A stretch of 64,000 nt of DNA, from the NCBI GenBank assembly GCA_036346395.1, contig CM070604.1:34065662-34129661 (forward strand). The letters run 5' to 3'. The notes under the pieces are model-generated. The model worked only from the letters and a program-made list of their open reading frames with translations, did no database searches and was not told where the DNA came from. Below, piece by piece: positions 21,036-31,569 of the stretch. Numbering within the stretch: position 1 is the stretch's first letter; each line of letters starts with the position of its first letter. This DNA comes from Hsuehochloa calcarea (taxonomy: Eukaryota; Streptophyta; Magnoliopsida; Poales; Poaceae). The translations under genes and the position numbers were made by a program.

Positions 21036-22883
21036 ATTTATCCTTATGGGTTGGTTTGAGGGGAGTTTGATCTTTTCTTATCTTTCCGTGTTCTTTTGAT
21101 CTTTTATTGTTCTTTTTAGAACTTAGTGATCTTTTGAACTTTTTAGATTTTTAGGCTTTTTAATTGCATCTCATTGTGTCATATTGCATTCATATGAAAA
21201 ATACAACAAGTGGTATGAAAAATCCAAAAGATGCATTGTAATATAAGATTTTCTACTTATCTTTTAAAAATTGATGAAGCTTTGCCTATTACCCTTTGGA
21301 GTCATTGTATTTCTATTCTTGCTCAATGTCATGTCTAGTTCTTTGACTTGCTAGAATTATCATGCTTTTACATGTGTAGCTAAGTCTTTGCTATATGAGC
21401 TAGAACCTTTTAAACAACTCAAACTAAGAAATTGCAATTTGTGGATGTTTTAGCGAGTTGCGTAATTAGTGCTCCTCTTGTGACATTGGCCTGTCGAATT
21501 GCTTTGTTAAGCTCTTTGATCTAAAATTGACCATTACTTGAGCTTTTGTGTTCTTGAGATTCTAAAAGCGCTCTTGTGAAAAATGAAAATCAAGATTGTC
21601 TTATGCTTAAATTGTGCCAAACTATTCTTACGAGGCCGCTTGTCAAATGACATGAACTTGGAGATAGTTTGATGAACGACGATCTCATGGGGACCGCTTG
21701 TCGAAATGACATGAACCTCAAGATTTGTCGCCTTAGAAGCTTAGAAAGAGTTTGTGGATGGCTCCTAGTCCGGGATCTTCTTTACTAAGATATACCTTTA
21801 ATCAACTTTTGGTGAAGCTTAGGATGAGTTTGTGGATGGCTCCTAGTCCGGATCTTGTCACTAAGTTAGATCATTAGTCAACTTCAATATTCAATGCAAA
21901 TGAGAAAAATGTTGACAAATGGGCGTTCATGAATATTGAGCAAAATGATTCAATACGGGACTTGATTGACTCTTCTTGTGGTCTTTGTTAGATTTTTGAT
22001 CTCACTTTGACATTTGACATGGCCAATTTCACTTTAGGATCCTGTTGATGAACTTCTTTGAATTTGAGCGTTGCTTAAATTGATAAAATCTAATGCTTTA
22101 CTTTTGAGCCTTTGTGCTTAGCTTTGATATATATGTCTTACCATGATCTTGCTAGCGTATTTGTCGGGCTTGATATCTTTGTTTGTGCAATATTCGAGAT
22201 ACTAGCTTGTTCTTTTGGGTAATCTCCAAAGCTTCTTGTAATCAAAATTGATAAATACAAAATTGAAGCCACTCCATTGCACTTCATGCATATTCCTCTT
22301 TATGCTTCTTTTGTTTACGCTTCTTTCTTTATTCTCTATTTGTTATTCTGGATGAGAGGAAGGCGTGATTCCTTGATGAATCCATTGTCAAAGGGGAGAA
22401 GATGTGTTAAATGAAAAGATATTTCTTTGGGAGAAGATGTGTAATATTTCTTTGCTACTCTTATTTGGAGAAGATGTGTTAATGAGAAGATTGGGGAGAA
22501 GTTTATACAAAGGGAGAAACGAAAATTTGAAATTTGATGATCATAGTGAGGGGAGTTCTTGAGTTGCATTCTTATTGTCTTATTGAATATTCGAACTTGA
22601 ATTGCATTCTTTTTACTCACAATGATCATAGGTCAATTGAACAATTGTTCTTTCATATGGACCTCATGTGAGAATTTTGACCCTTTTAAAATCAAAGTTT
22701 TTATGCTTTCTTTTGCCTTGTCTCACATGCCTATACTATTACGATGCCACTTGGTCATGTTCATTGCTTTTTCTTGCTTATGGACCAAGTTGTGCCTTTG
22801 TCTGAAAACTGCGAGTAAACTCGTTTTCAAACCTCTTACTTACATTTTTCGGATAATTGCCAATGTGTTCATCAAGGGGAGAT
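21036..22883 (+). other. R5 3' non-coding region with multiple PPT-like runs
   Basis: About 1.85 kb without a credible gene or envelope-like frame. It has two short direct repeats: GAGTTTGTGGATGGCTCC plus TAGTCCGG at about 21749 and 21830, and GACCGCTTGTCGAAATGACA-like words at about 21628 and 21692. Purine runs resembling PPTs occur at 22390-22401, 22431-22440, 22466-22476, 22492-22500, 22510-22518, 22547-22555 and finally 22874-22883, next to the 3' LTR. Confidence 0.75.
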
Positions 22884-24670
22884 TGTGGATTTCATGGGGA
22901 TATGCTCCGGATCTTAGGATGATGTGACAATTGGCAATGGCGTTTACGGTTTGTCGTTTCACGCGTTTTCGACAAAGTTCTGAGCTTCTTGCTCGGGCGG
23001 TCCGACCGGTCCTTGCCGCGGTCCGACCGGTCCCATATCGGTCGGACCGGCCATCTGAAATGATCGGACCGGCGATGACCAAAAGTGTTCAAATTGAGTG
23101 GGCCAAAAATAGGTGTTGTAGACAAGTAAGGGGATCCCAATGCACTTGGTCTCATGATTTTGGAGTCTCGGTGAAAAGTTCTATTGGTTTAAAGTTTCCG
23201 AAGGTTTGATTTTGGGAGCTTGAATTTGGCTAAGTCTAAGGCGGTCCGACGCTCACGAGGGAGCGGTCCGACCGCCATGGGCGATCTGACCGCTCACTGG
23301 AGCGGTCGACCCGTGAACTACTGAACGTTGGCCAACCGTTCGGCGATGTTGTTTTGTTAGGTCAAAGTCATTGGTTTCATGGCATATGATTTGCATGATG
23401 CATGTTTTGACTAACATGGGTCAAGTTGTGAAGAACTTGTTCCCGAATTCGTGTTTTCTTATGCGTGGTTGTGCGGTAGCTTGGTGGTCAACGACGTTCA
23501 AGCGGCGAGGAAAATCGGGACTAGACTTGAAGAGTTGAGGTCGAGCGATCGGCGATGCGGGTGAGGTCAACGACTCAAGCGTGACACAAGATGGACAAGG
23601 GTGACCTATTGGCGAATCCATGACACATGGTGAAGCGGTTTAGGTCAAAAGTTAAAGACGGCGCCGCGAAGCGTGCGTGTGTGACCCGTTTGTTAGTGGG
23701 CCTTAACGGAGCCCAATTAAGTCAAACCCTAAGAGTTTTAGGCCTCCACTATAAATAGGAGGAGATGGTGGTTTGCACCTCTGGCTCTCTCTTTGTTTAT
23801 GTTTCAAAACCCTAATTGTCGTTAGGGAGTTGAGGTGGAGGCTAGGGCTTTTCATGGTTTGAGGAGAATTTTGTGATCCTTGATTGTCTCTTGATCCATG
23901 ATGGTGTGGATGTAATCCAAAGATCAACCACGAAATCAATCTATGCAAGGTTTGCTTGAGATAAGTCTCTTTTCGTTCTTGCTTTCAATTTCGTGTTTTT
24001 AGGGCTTTCTTTGATCCGCGAGTTTGTGATTGATTCTTTCACGTGAATTAGCTTGCGTGATATGTGTGAATCTATCTAGCATCATCTTGATCATCAATCA
24101 CTCACGAACAAGCAATAGGATCAAGTTTTCGTTCTTCTTGCGAGTTTTAGACCTTCATTAATCAATTGATAATTGCTCAAGATCGTTCCAAGAATTATCA
24201 TAATATTCGATTGGAATAGGTCCTCAATAGCATAGAGAAGGTGTGTGCAAAGTTTCGTGAAGTTTGGAGTTGAGAATCAAAAGTTAGACCTAATTGCAAC
24301 TTCGTCATCGGTGATTTTCTTGTTTGGATCGGTTACGTAGGCTGCGGTCCGATCGCCCATCATCACCGGTCCGACCGATTTGAGCGGTCCGACCGCCAAT
24401 ATAACAATGATCCGACCGCCTCGCAATCGGTCCAACCGGTTCACTCTGAGGTCGACCGCGATGCTTGTGTTGCTTTGATTCTTGCTGATTATTGTCGCAT
24501 TGCTTAGGGGTTTTTATTGGATTCAATACTAGTCTTCATTTGTCTTGGTATATTGATCTTCATAGCTTTCCAATAGCTACTGGAGTGAAATTGTATTGAG
24601 TTCATAATTTGTGAAAAAGTGAGCGTGCTCCTATTCACCCCCCCCCTCTAGTCGCCTTTACGGTCCAACA
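22884..24670 (+). repeat. R5 3' LTR (1787 bp)
   Basis: Starts TGTGGATTTCATGG after the PPT AAGGGGAGAT and ends GGTCCAACA. It is co-linear with the 5' LTR. Differences are mostly 1-4 base indels near CAG/CTG or CG words. The TATA-like CTATAAATAGG is at about 23749. Confidence 0.92.
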
Positions 24671-25182
24671 CGGGGATCGAAGTTACCCTTGATGAATCAC
24701 TAGAGGATGTCGCCTCGCTGCATGCCGGTGCCCTTCTCCTCCCCTTCCCCCCTCCTCTTCCTTCTTCCTCCCCTTCTCCTCCTCTTCCTCCGCGCGTCAT
24801 CTCTTCGACCGGCCACCAATGGCGGCTTCCTCCTCTTCCCCCCAAAGGGAAGTAGCACGGAGCTTCATCTGGGAGGTGTGGCGCTGCTGGAGGGGTGGTG
24901 GTGCAGGGGGAGGGACGGCGCCCAGGTGAGGGAAGGTGGAGGCGGCTAGGTGGGAGAGGAGAGGGGAAAAATGTGGGTGGCGGCTAGGATTTGGGGGATG
25001 GGGAGGCACCCCCCCTATGGCCGGCCACCACTTGGGCCTCCTGGGCTGCGGCCCGCGGCCCAGGTTGGCGAGAGTTTATGGAACCCCCTCCAATCCACTG
25101 AAAATTCCATCCTCTAAAAGGTTTTTCTCCTCTCGAAATCTTTTATAAACGCCCGATTAAAATTTTCGGATATTACATCCCC

Positions 25183-25423
25183 ATTGCTCGGTGTAGGCAT
25201 CCCCAAAAGTATGAGGTAAACTGAGAACCTCGGTCTGAGACAATGACCTTCGGTACACTATGGAGACAGACAATTCTTGAAATATATAGCTCCACCAACT
25301 TGCTCCCCTTGAATGTGGTTTTGATAAGAATGAAATGGGCAACCTTCGTCAAACGATCCACGATAACCCAAATGGCATCAGACCCATTTTGAGTCTTTGG
25401 AAAGCCGGTGATGAAGTCCATCC
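25183..25423 (-). pseudogene. R3 gypsy integrase core, right half
   Basis: On the minus strand: MDFITGFPKT with the first catalytic Asp, IWVIVDRLTKVAHFI, then KVIVSDRGSQFTSYFW with the second catalytic Asp. The reading runs straight into 13301 and below once R4 and one TCCCC copy are skipped. It is cut on the right by the start of R6 at 25424. Confidence 0.9.
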
Positions 25424-27478
25424 TATAACATCCCAATTTTCTAATTTTTTAAAACCTTTTGAATAGTTAATAGTTGGAAAATTCACCCTTGAGATTTTAT
25501 TTGAATTTTAATAAAACTAAACATGGACTTTTAGTATCAAAATAATTTAATATGATTAATGCCAGCATCAATAATTGTAAAAACTATTTCATTTGGGTTC
25601 TATGTGCTTGTATATATTTTCTAGATTTTTCTAGAATTTTTTCGAGTTCATTTGCTATTTTCTATTTGCCATTTGGATTTTCTGTATTTTCTAAAAAAAT
25701 AAAAGTATTTAAAATCTCAAAACAGTCTCCGGGCCGAATCTCTAGCTCCAGCCCATTTCCTATTCATTCCCGACCCATCTTCCCACACCAACCCGCTCGC
25801 TGCGCCATGCCTTCGTCCGTCTGCCAGGTGGGGCCCGCCCGTTTGGTGGTCGTTGTCCTCCTTCCGTCGTCTTCCTAGCGTTGTATCTCGCCCGTGTCCG
25901 CCATGGCCGTGCTTGGAAGCTCCGTCCGACAACAGAATCTCCAACAAGAAAATCTTGCGCCGACCTTACCTTTTAAATCCTCGTATCTTCTTACATCCGA
26001 ATCAAATCAAAACGAACCAAATCATATCCCGTAACACCCTCAATCTCGGAGTGTGTCTCGTGTTTATCTCGAACTCAATTTGGGGATTCCTAAATCCAGC
26101 ATGCCCCTGCCCTAGAAATAGGACCCCGAGGACTGCCTGCTCGCCCTGATCCCGAAACCCCAAGCCACCGCTCCCCTCAAGCTCTAGTGCCACCCCATTG
26201 GAAGTTTTAGGGTTCCGCCGCCGCCGCTCATTTTCTTCAAATTGCGTCGTTGTTTTTGCCGCCTCGTCATCATCGACCGTTGTTGGACGAACCGAGCATC
26301 GCTGTCGTCTTGTCGATGTGTCATGCAACCTCACTTGCCACATGAACTTGTGAGCGCATGTGTCGTGCCACCTCACCTGCCACATGAACTCATGACCGCA
26401 CGTGTCATGCCACATCAACTCGTGGGCGCACGTGTCTGTCCAATCACGGCCACGTCAGCGCTTGCGTGCCACTCCACCCTAAATCCCAGATCTGATCTGG
26501 TGTGAACCCAATCCACCGTGAGCCTAGTCCATGCCATGTGGGTTCCATTGTCAGATCCACTGTTCCGTGAACCCATGAGCCCGTAGACCCTGAGCTTCCG
26601 TGGACACGGTCCATACACTGTGGGTCCCACCTGTCAGCAACTATAGCTTTTCCCCAGATTTATTTTAATTCAGAAAATCCTTGCTAAAGTCATGCTAATG
26701 TCATAATCCAATTTTTTAGTAGAAAAGTAATTCGGACATTCCAGAAAAATCCAATTTTAGGTTTTTCTTTAGATTTAGAACTTCCAAAAGCCATATCTTT
26801 TTCATCCGAACTCCAATTGAGCCCCATTCAAATTTATAAATTCATCTAAATTTGAGCTCTATTTTTATGAGATATTTATTTATTTTTTTGAGTTTGTTTG
26901 CCTCTCTATTTTTATTTATTTATTTATTTGCTTTGTTTGCGAGTAGACGTTGATACTTCGGGGAATTTCGAGGAAGAAGGAGTTCACCAAGACTAGGACT
27001 AGTACCAAGATTTACTCCAAGGCAAGTTATACGTTTGATCATATTGAACCTAGTTTTCAAAACTACTTTGATTCAAAGTATTGTATTCTACTTTACGTAT
27101 TTATTTAAATGCTTTTGTGTGTAGTTATTAATCCTAATTATTTATATCCACCTTGCTTATTGTAATGCCATGATCTTTTGTCACCCAAGTTTCGTTAATT
27201 ATTAGTTGGTATTATCATAGCACCAACGTGTGTTGGTTAGATGAATAGTATTGCTTAGCCATGCTACGAGTCACACATATCATTTGAGTTGCAATTATAA
27301 ATTTGACTAAGTAACTATGGAACTTTGTATAAAAATGTGTGCTATGTTTTATTATTTTGTGATAGCATGTGTTGCACTTAACCAGGAGGGTGGAAAAGGA
27401 TTTGGACTGAGGCAAGTGGTGGATACTAAGTGATATGGTGGAACTTTGTAGATTAAAACTATAATCTTTGTGGCATAG
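25424..27478 (+). repeat. R6: long gypsy LTR, part 1
   Basis: Starts TATAACATCCCAATTTT (TG mutated to TA) inside the R3 integrase. It aligns by eye along its length with solo LTR R8, including GGGTTCTATGTGCTTG, the GC-rich middle and the GAGTAGA-GATACTTCGGGGAA segment near 26942. The TATA equivalent is mutated (CCTAGAAATAGGACC near 26113). About 26319-26436 holds three ~40-bp repeats of CATG-CCAC-CTCAC-type sequence with CACGTGT words. It is interrupted at 27479 by R7 and continues at 35471-35491 and 40126-40747. No gene. Confidence 0.85.
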
Positions 27479-27902
27479 TGTAACACCCCAGCCCAGCATA
27501 GGGCCTAAGATGCTACTCAACAACCTTACGACAATATTTTACCTCAATTTACTAAAAATATTTTTTAGTAAAATATGCAACTACGAATGACTTAATTTAA
27601 ATCAATAGGAACTAACTCAAGCTTCAAATAGACAGGAATATGACTACCACAAGTCAACTAATGAATACTTAGTTGAGCTATGCCTCATCCAAACCGAACA
27701 ATAAGGATAAAGGAGCACAATAAGCGTAGCTCCTTATCAATTGATTCAATAGTCATCAAGACTCGCCAGAAAGATGAGGGATAAAATTAATCAAGATGTT
27801 CGTGATATTTTATCGAATGGAACGAACAAATCAAAAGCTAATATTAAGGCGTCAATTGAATCATTCGTCAAAAAATCCATGGCTACTATGAGTACAAATA
27901 AA
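27479..27902 (-). repeat. R7 3' LTR fragment (424 bp)
   Basis: Begins TGTAACACCCCAGCCCAGC on +, and matches the R7 5' LTR from 29722 to about 30032, allowing for small deletions, up to GAGTACAAATAAA. The homology then stops and internal sequence begins. Confidence 0.85.
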
Positions 27903-27945
27903 CGAAACCACCCGGAGGACTGACCACAACACATTGAGAAATAAA

Positions 27946-28218
27946 CTACAAACTCAAACCTGCTCTCCTAGCAAACTCAAGTGACACAAACGAATAGGTA
28001 GCCCCTGTATCGAAAAGAACAAAAGCCTCATAGGAATCAACTAGTAAGGTACCTGTCACCACATAAGGATGGCCTACGGTCTCAGGTGTAGGCACGGCGT
28101 AGACTCCTGGTGGTACCAGAGCAGAGGACGTTCTGACATTCGGCGAAGGATGCACAGGGACTGCCGTAGGTGGAGCGAACGACGGCGGTGCAGACGGCAC
28201 ATGGTTCCAATAGAACAT
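27946..28218 (-). pseudogene. R7 gypsy protease, N-terminal part
   Basis: Reads TVGHPYVVTGTLLVDSYEAF and then VLFDTGATYSFVSLEF, with the DTGA active site of gypsy proteases. The frame runs to 27946 and the rest of pol is deleted. A Pro-rich linker to gag lies upstream (28100-28330). Confidence 0.85.
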
Positions 28219-28329
28219 TACATGAGATGCTGGCGAGAACGCTGCAAGAGGAAGCCAACCAGAAGGGTACTGAGGCGCGGGAGCAGCTACCAGAGTCTGA
28301 ATTGAACCTCATGGGGTAGTGAACAAAGA

Positions 28330-29509
28330 TGCTGCAGGGGCTGACTCCCACTTGATGATACTCGCTGAATTTTTCTTGCAGACTGACATCTTATGGCCTG
28401 ACAGGCCACAATGACGACAAACCCTAGTGAACGAGCACTCAGAAGCACAATGACTATCACCACACTTAAAACAAATCATAGCCTGACCAGGAATAGGACG
28501 CAGCGCCTGTGAGGAAGTACGCTGTGCTGAAGGGGCAGTCTACCTCTGTTGACTAGATCACGCCGATGACTGAGCACGATGGCCTCCTTGAAACTTCTTG
28601 GAAACAGGTCGCTGAGAAAACCCACTACCACCACTAAAACTCCTCTTTTGACTACTGCCAGAACCACCAGAAGGGGTAAAGCCACTAGAAGAGTGCCTCT
28701 CCCTATTGAGTTCTCTCTCCAACTCCATACCCTTGGCCTGATCGACCACAGAGTTGAAGTCAAGCAAACTAGTCGCCCCCAAGACATGGCGGTACTCATG
28801 GTTAAGTCCCCTAAGAAACCTCTTTACTTTCTCACGGTCATTACCAGCCACAGCTGGCACAAAATGGACTAAGTTGTTGAATCCTGCCTTATAATCTGCC
28901 ACACACAGTTTCCCTTGAACAAAGGTCAACAATGAATTTTTTCATCCTCTCGAGGAAAGAATCAGAATAAAACATAGCTCTAAATTGCTCCAAGAAAACC
29001 TCCCAGGTGACTGGTCCCTGCATTGGAGTCCTAGCTGATAGAATCCATTGCCACCAAATATCTGCTTGGCCTTTTAGTTGGAAAGCCACGAAAAGTGCCT
29101 TCTGCGTTGAAGTCATCTCCAGTACACTAAACTATCTTTCCATGTACCGTAGCCAGTCATCTTCCTGAACCGCAGTGCCTGCACCGTCAAAAGTATCAAG
29201 ACAGAGAGACATCCACTCTCGAAGGCTTATGCTGGCCTCGAGTGGAGCCGTGCGACAGAATGGAACCATAGCAGTGCAATCGCCGTAGTTGGGCCGCCCC
29301 ACCGCCGACGGCCGTTGAACCTCCCTCTGAAGATCCTGAAGTAAGACGGCCGTTGCGTCCTGAGCATTAGCAGCTAGGTGAGCAGTTGAGGCAATCTCCT
29401 CAGTCGCCCCACCAACGGCCTCCTCAGTCGGGGGCGAAGACACAACCGGACCGCGTCCACGACCACGGCCATGGCCCACTTCACAACCACGGCCTCTACC
29501 TCTTGCCAT
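28330..29509 (-). pseudogene. R7 gypsy gag with two zinc knuckles
   Basis: Starts at ATG 29507-29509 (MARGRGRGCEVGHGRGRG, an Arg/Gly-rich N terminus). The capsid region includes DDWLRYMER, FQLKGQADIWW and TWEVFLEQF. MER is followed by an in-frame stop at about 29132. A frame change near 28930 leads to 28558-28932 (DYKAGFNNLVHF, EKVKRFLRGLNHEYRHVL). Two CCHC-type knuckles lie at about 28385-28475: CFKCGDSHCASEC, spaced 2-3-4, and CRHCGLSGHKMSVC, the canonical 2-4-4. Gypsy gags usually have one knuckle, so two are worth noting. Only a few lesions separate this from an open gag. Confidence 0.85.
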
Positions 29510-29707
29510 TTCTCAAGACCAAAGACATATAACTAACCATTTAGCTTTAGAACCATAATAATAGTTGTACAAATTAATTCAATAACAGTTCAACTTCAAC
29601 ATAATGAGACGTACTATCAAAAGCGCAGATGCAATGAATTACCCAAATCCCACCTACTGTGCACAGTGTGTCAAGTTAATATTTCAATTACCACGGACCT
29701 AATACCC
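29510..29707 (-). other. R7 leader between PBS and gag, with palindrome
   Basis: Contains a perfect 10-bp palindrome CTGTGCACAG at 29657-29666, followed on the minus strand by the gag start. The same segment occurs in R12 and R15. Confidence 0.7.
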
Positions 29708-29720
29708 GCTCTGGTACCAA
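29708..29720 (-). other. R7 primer-binding site
   Basis: Reads TTGGTACCAGAGC on the minus strand, one base from the LTR end, matching the Met-tRNA PBS with one change. Confidence 0.85.
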
Positions 29721-31569
29721 CTGTACACCCCAACCCAGCATAGGGCATAAGATGCTACTCAACAACCTTACGACAACATTTTACCTTAAGTCAACATTTT
29801 ACCTCAAACTATGCCTCATTCAAACCGAACACTAAGGATAAAGGAACATAATGAGAGTAGCTCCTTATTAATTGATTCAAAAGTCATCAAGACTTGCCAG
29901 AAAGACAAGGGATAAAACTAATCAAGACGTTCATGATATTCTATCGAATGGAACTAAGAAATCAAAAGCTAATATTAAGGCATCAATTGAATCATCCACC
30001 AAAAATCCTTGGCTACTACGAGTACAAATAAATCCATCACCGCGAAGGGTGAACTCAGTCCGAAATATAAAAGTGCTAGCAAGAATACGAGACTTGGGTA
30101 AACAATCTAATTTATTTGCCAAGAGTGAATATAAGTGAAGTGCATCAAACTACCCCTTCCCATGCATGCCGTTGCCTCGAGAGGTACCTAAAAGAAAAAC
30201 AGCAACAAGCGTGAGTCCATGACTCAGCAATGTACAACGGGGATAATAAACAAAACATCATGAGTAGCCAACATGGATATCAATTCATCATATGAACATC
30301 AGCAAGGAACCATAAATAAATCTCTTACACTAGAATGCAATGCATATGACATGAATGCTCTGTCTTTCTTTTTTGCAATTACCGGTAATGCCAAGTAGTA
30401 CATCCATCGATGCATACTCAAGCCTATGCCACTAGGCATAGGGACCTCAAGCCCACACTCCACGAGTTCGGAGAGCCATGCTCGTCCAATACATGACGGG
30501 GACCTCATGCCCGTCCAATGTATGACGGGGACCTCAAAAGAAACAACCCTTGGCAACAACGTAGTCCAAGGTTCAAGAATGAATGCCATGATGCAATATG
30601 AACTTCACAGTCTCAATCCATCATGAGAGTATACTATGCAACGACATTAGCATAGAAGTAAAACTCATAAGTAAACCATGGCATTTATTATGAACGATGC
30701 AAACCAATTCATTTAATACTATTTGTACTTGCCTCAATCGTCAAAGGAACGATGATGACGGGAAGCCTTCAACCCCGGTGCTCACCACCACCTGGCAACC
30801 ATAAAGTATACTAAATATACTATTCAAAAAGTGCACAACACAGCAATAGAATAAAATAAAATCAATCGCTCCTAATCGCAATCCGAACTTAACCGATGCA
30901 CTCCAAATCACAATCTGTCCAAACAGACAGCTGTCAAAAAAATCCAAAACTCCAAAAGTCGTGAATCCAACTTTCCTTGAATCTACACAAGCATGGCTAT
31001 AACTTCTTGGGTGACCGAAAGATCAAATTACCCCATCTCAACCTTTGTTTTTTTATCCCGAAGACCATTCTGTCATCTTCGGTACTACTGAGTTAAGAAT
31101 TTCGTAACTTTTATTCAGTACATCCAAATTCAATTGTCTAGGACTCTCTGGAAATATAACAAAATTATCTACAATAACTTAGTTCGCGAGATTCTATAAT
31201 TTTTCCATTAAGATGATCTAATTTACAGTTGAAAACTCAAAGTCAGAATCTTACAGTCTGAAGGAACAACAGTAGAGAAGAAAAATCCATATCTTTCAAC
31301 TAACTGAACCAAAATTTATGATATTTATCAATATGGAAAGCCAATAAAAGTTCCTACGAAAGTTGTGTTGGGAGTTCCTCCTGAATCGGCCATTATCTAA
31401 AACTTATCTATTAAACAAGACGACTGCTATTATCTCCTCAGGGTTCATGCACAGCAGTAAAGAAACTAACGCATCTCCCAAACTGCAACTCCGAATTGGG
31501 TGATATCAGACTCTATGGAAATCTTAGAACAAACCCCACAAATCTCTAGAAGATTCTAACCTCGCATTT

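Larger units (their letters stand above)
14984..24670 (+). mobile_element. R5: complete Sirevirus-like Ty1-copia retrotransposon, 9687 bp
   Basis: Both LTRs, PBS, gag, pol, multiple PPTs and an exact TSD CGGGG (14979-14983 and 24671-24675) are present. The protein motifs fit the Sirevirus (SIRE/Maximus) lineage: zinc knuckle CYECGE, pre-integrase WHRRLGHIGFDHL, RT MDVKSAFLNGF with ALYGLKQAPRAWY, and RNase H KHIDIRFHFLKDHVEKGDI. Arrays of CGGTC-N-GACCG palindromes in the LTR, and repeated PPT-like runs before the 3' LTR, are also Sirevirus hallmarks. The LTRs are nearly identical, so insertion is recent, yet the coding frames are full of frameshifts. Confidence 0.92.
13302..25177 (-). mobile_element. 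R4: solo LTR of the LARD-type family, split by R5
   Basis: The two parts, 13302-14983 and 24676-25177, make about 2184 bp. On + the LTR begins CGTAACACCCTAG (TG end mutated to CG) and ends GGATATTACA. TSD TCCCC is exact: 13297-13301 and 25178-25182. It sits in the R3 integrase. The LTR terminus and the hairpin segment (13848-14035) match R10, R12, R14 and R15. It has no interior, so it is a solo LTR formed by LTR-LTR recombination. The 24676-25177 part is GC-rich with open frames in several directions, which I treat as non-coding. Confidence 0.88.

Noticed and set aside
21036..22883. Envelope-like gene downstream of R5 pol, known in some Sireviruses
   Set aside because: No open frame beyond about 100 codons and no signal peptide or membrane pattern; only repeats and PPT-like runs.
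14984..24670. CRISPR-like direct repeats of CGGTCCGACCG
   Set aside because: Spacing is irregular, the repeats are short palindromes, and both clusters lie within LTRs of a plant retrotransposon.
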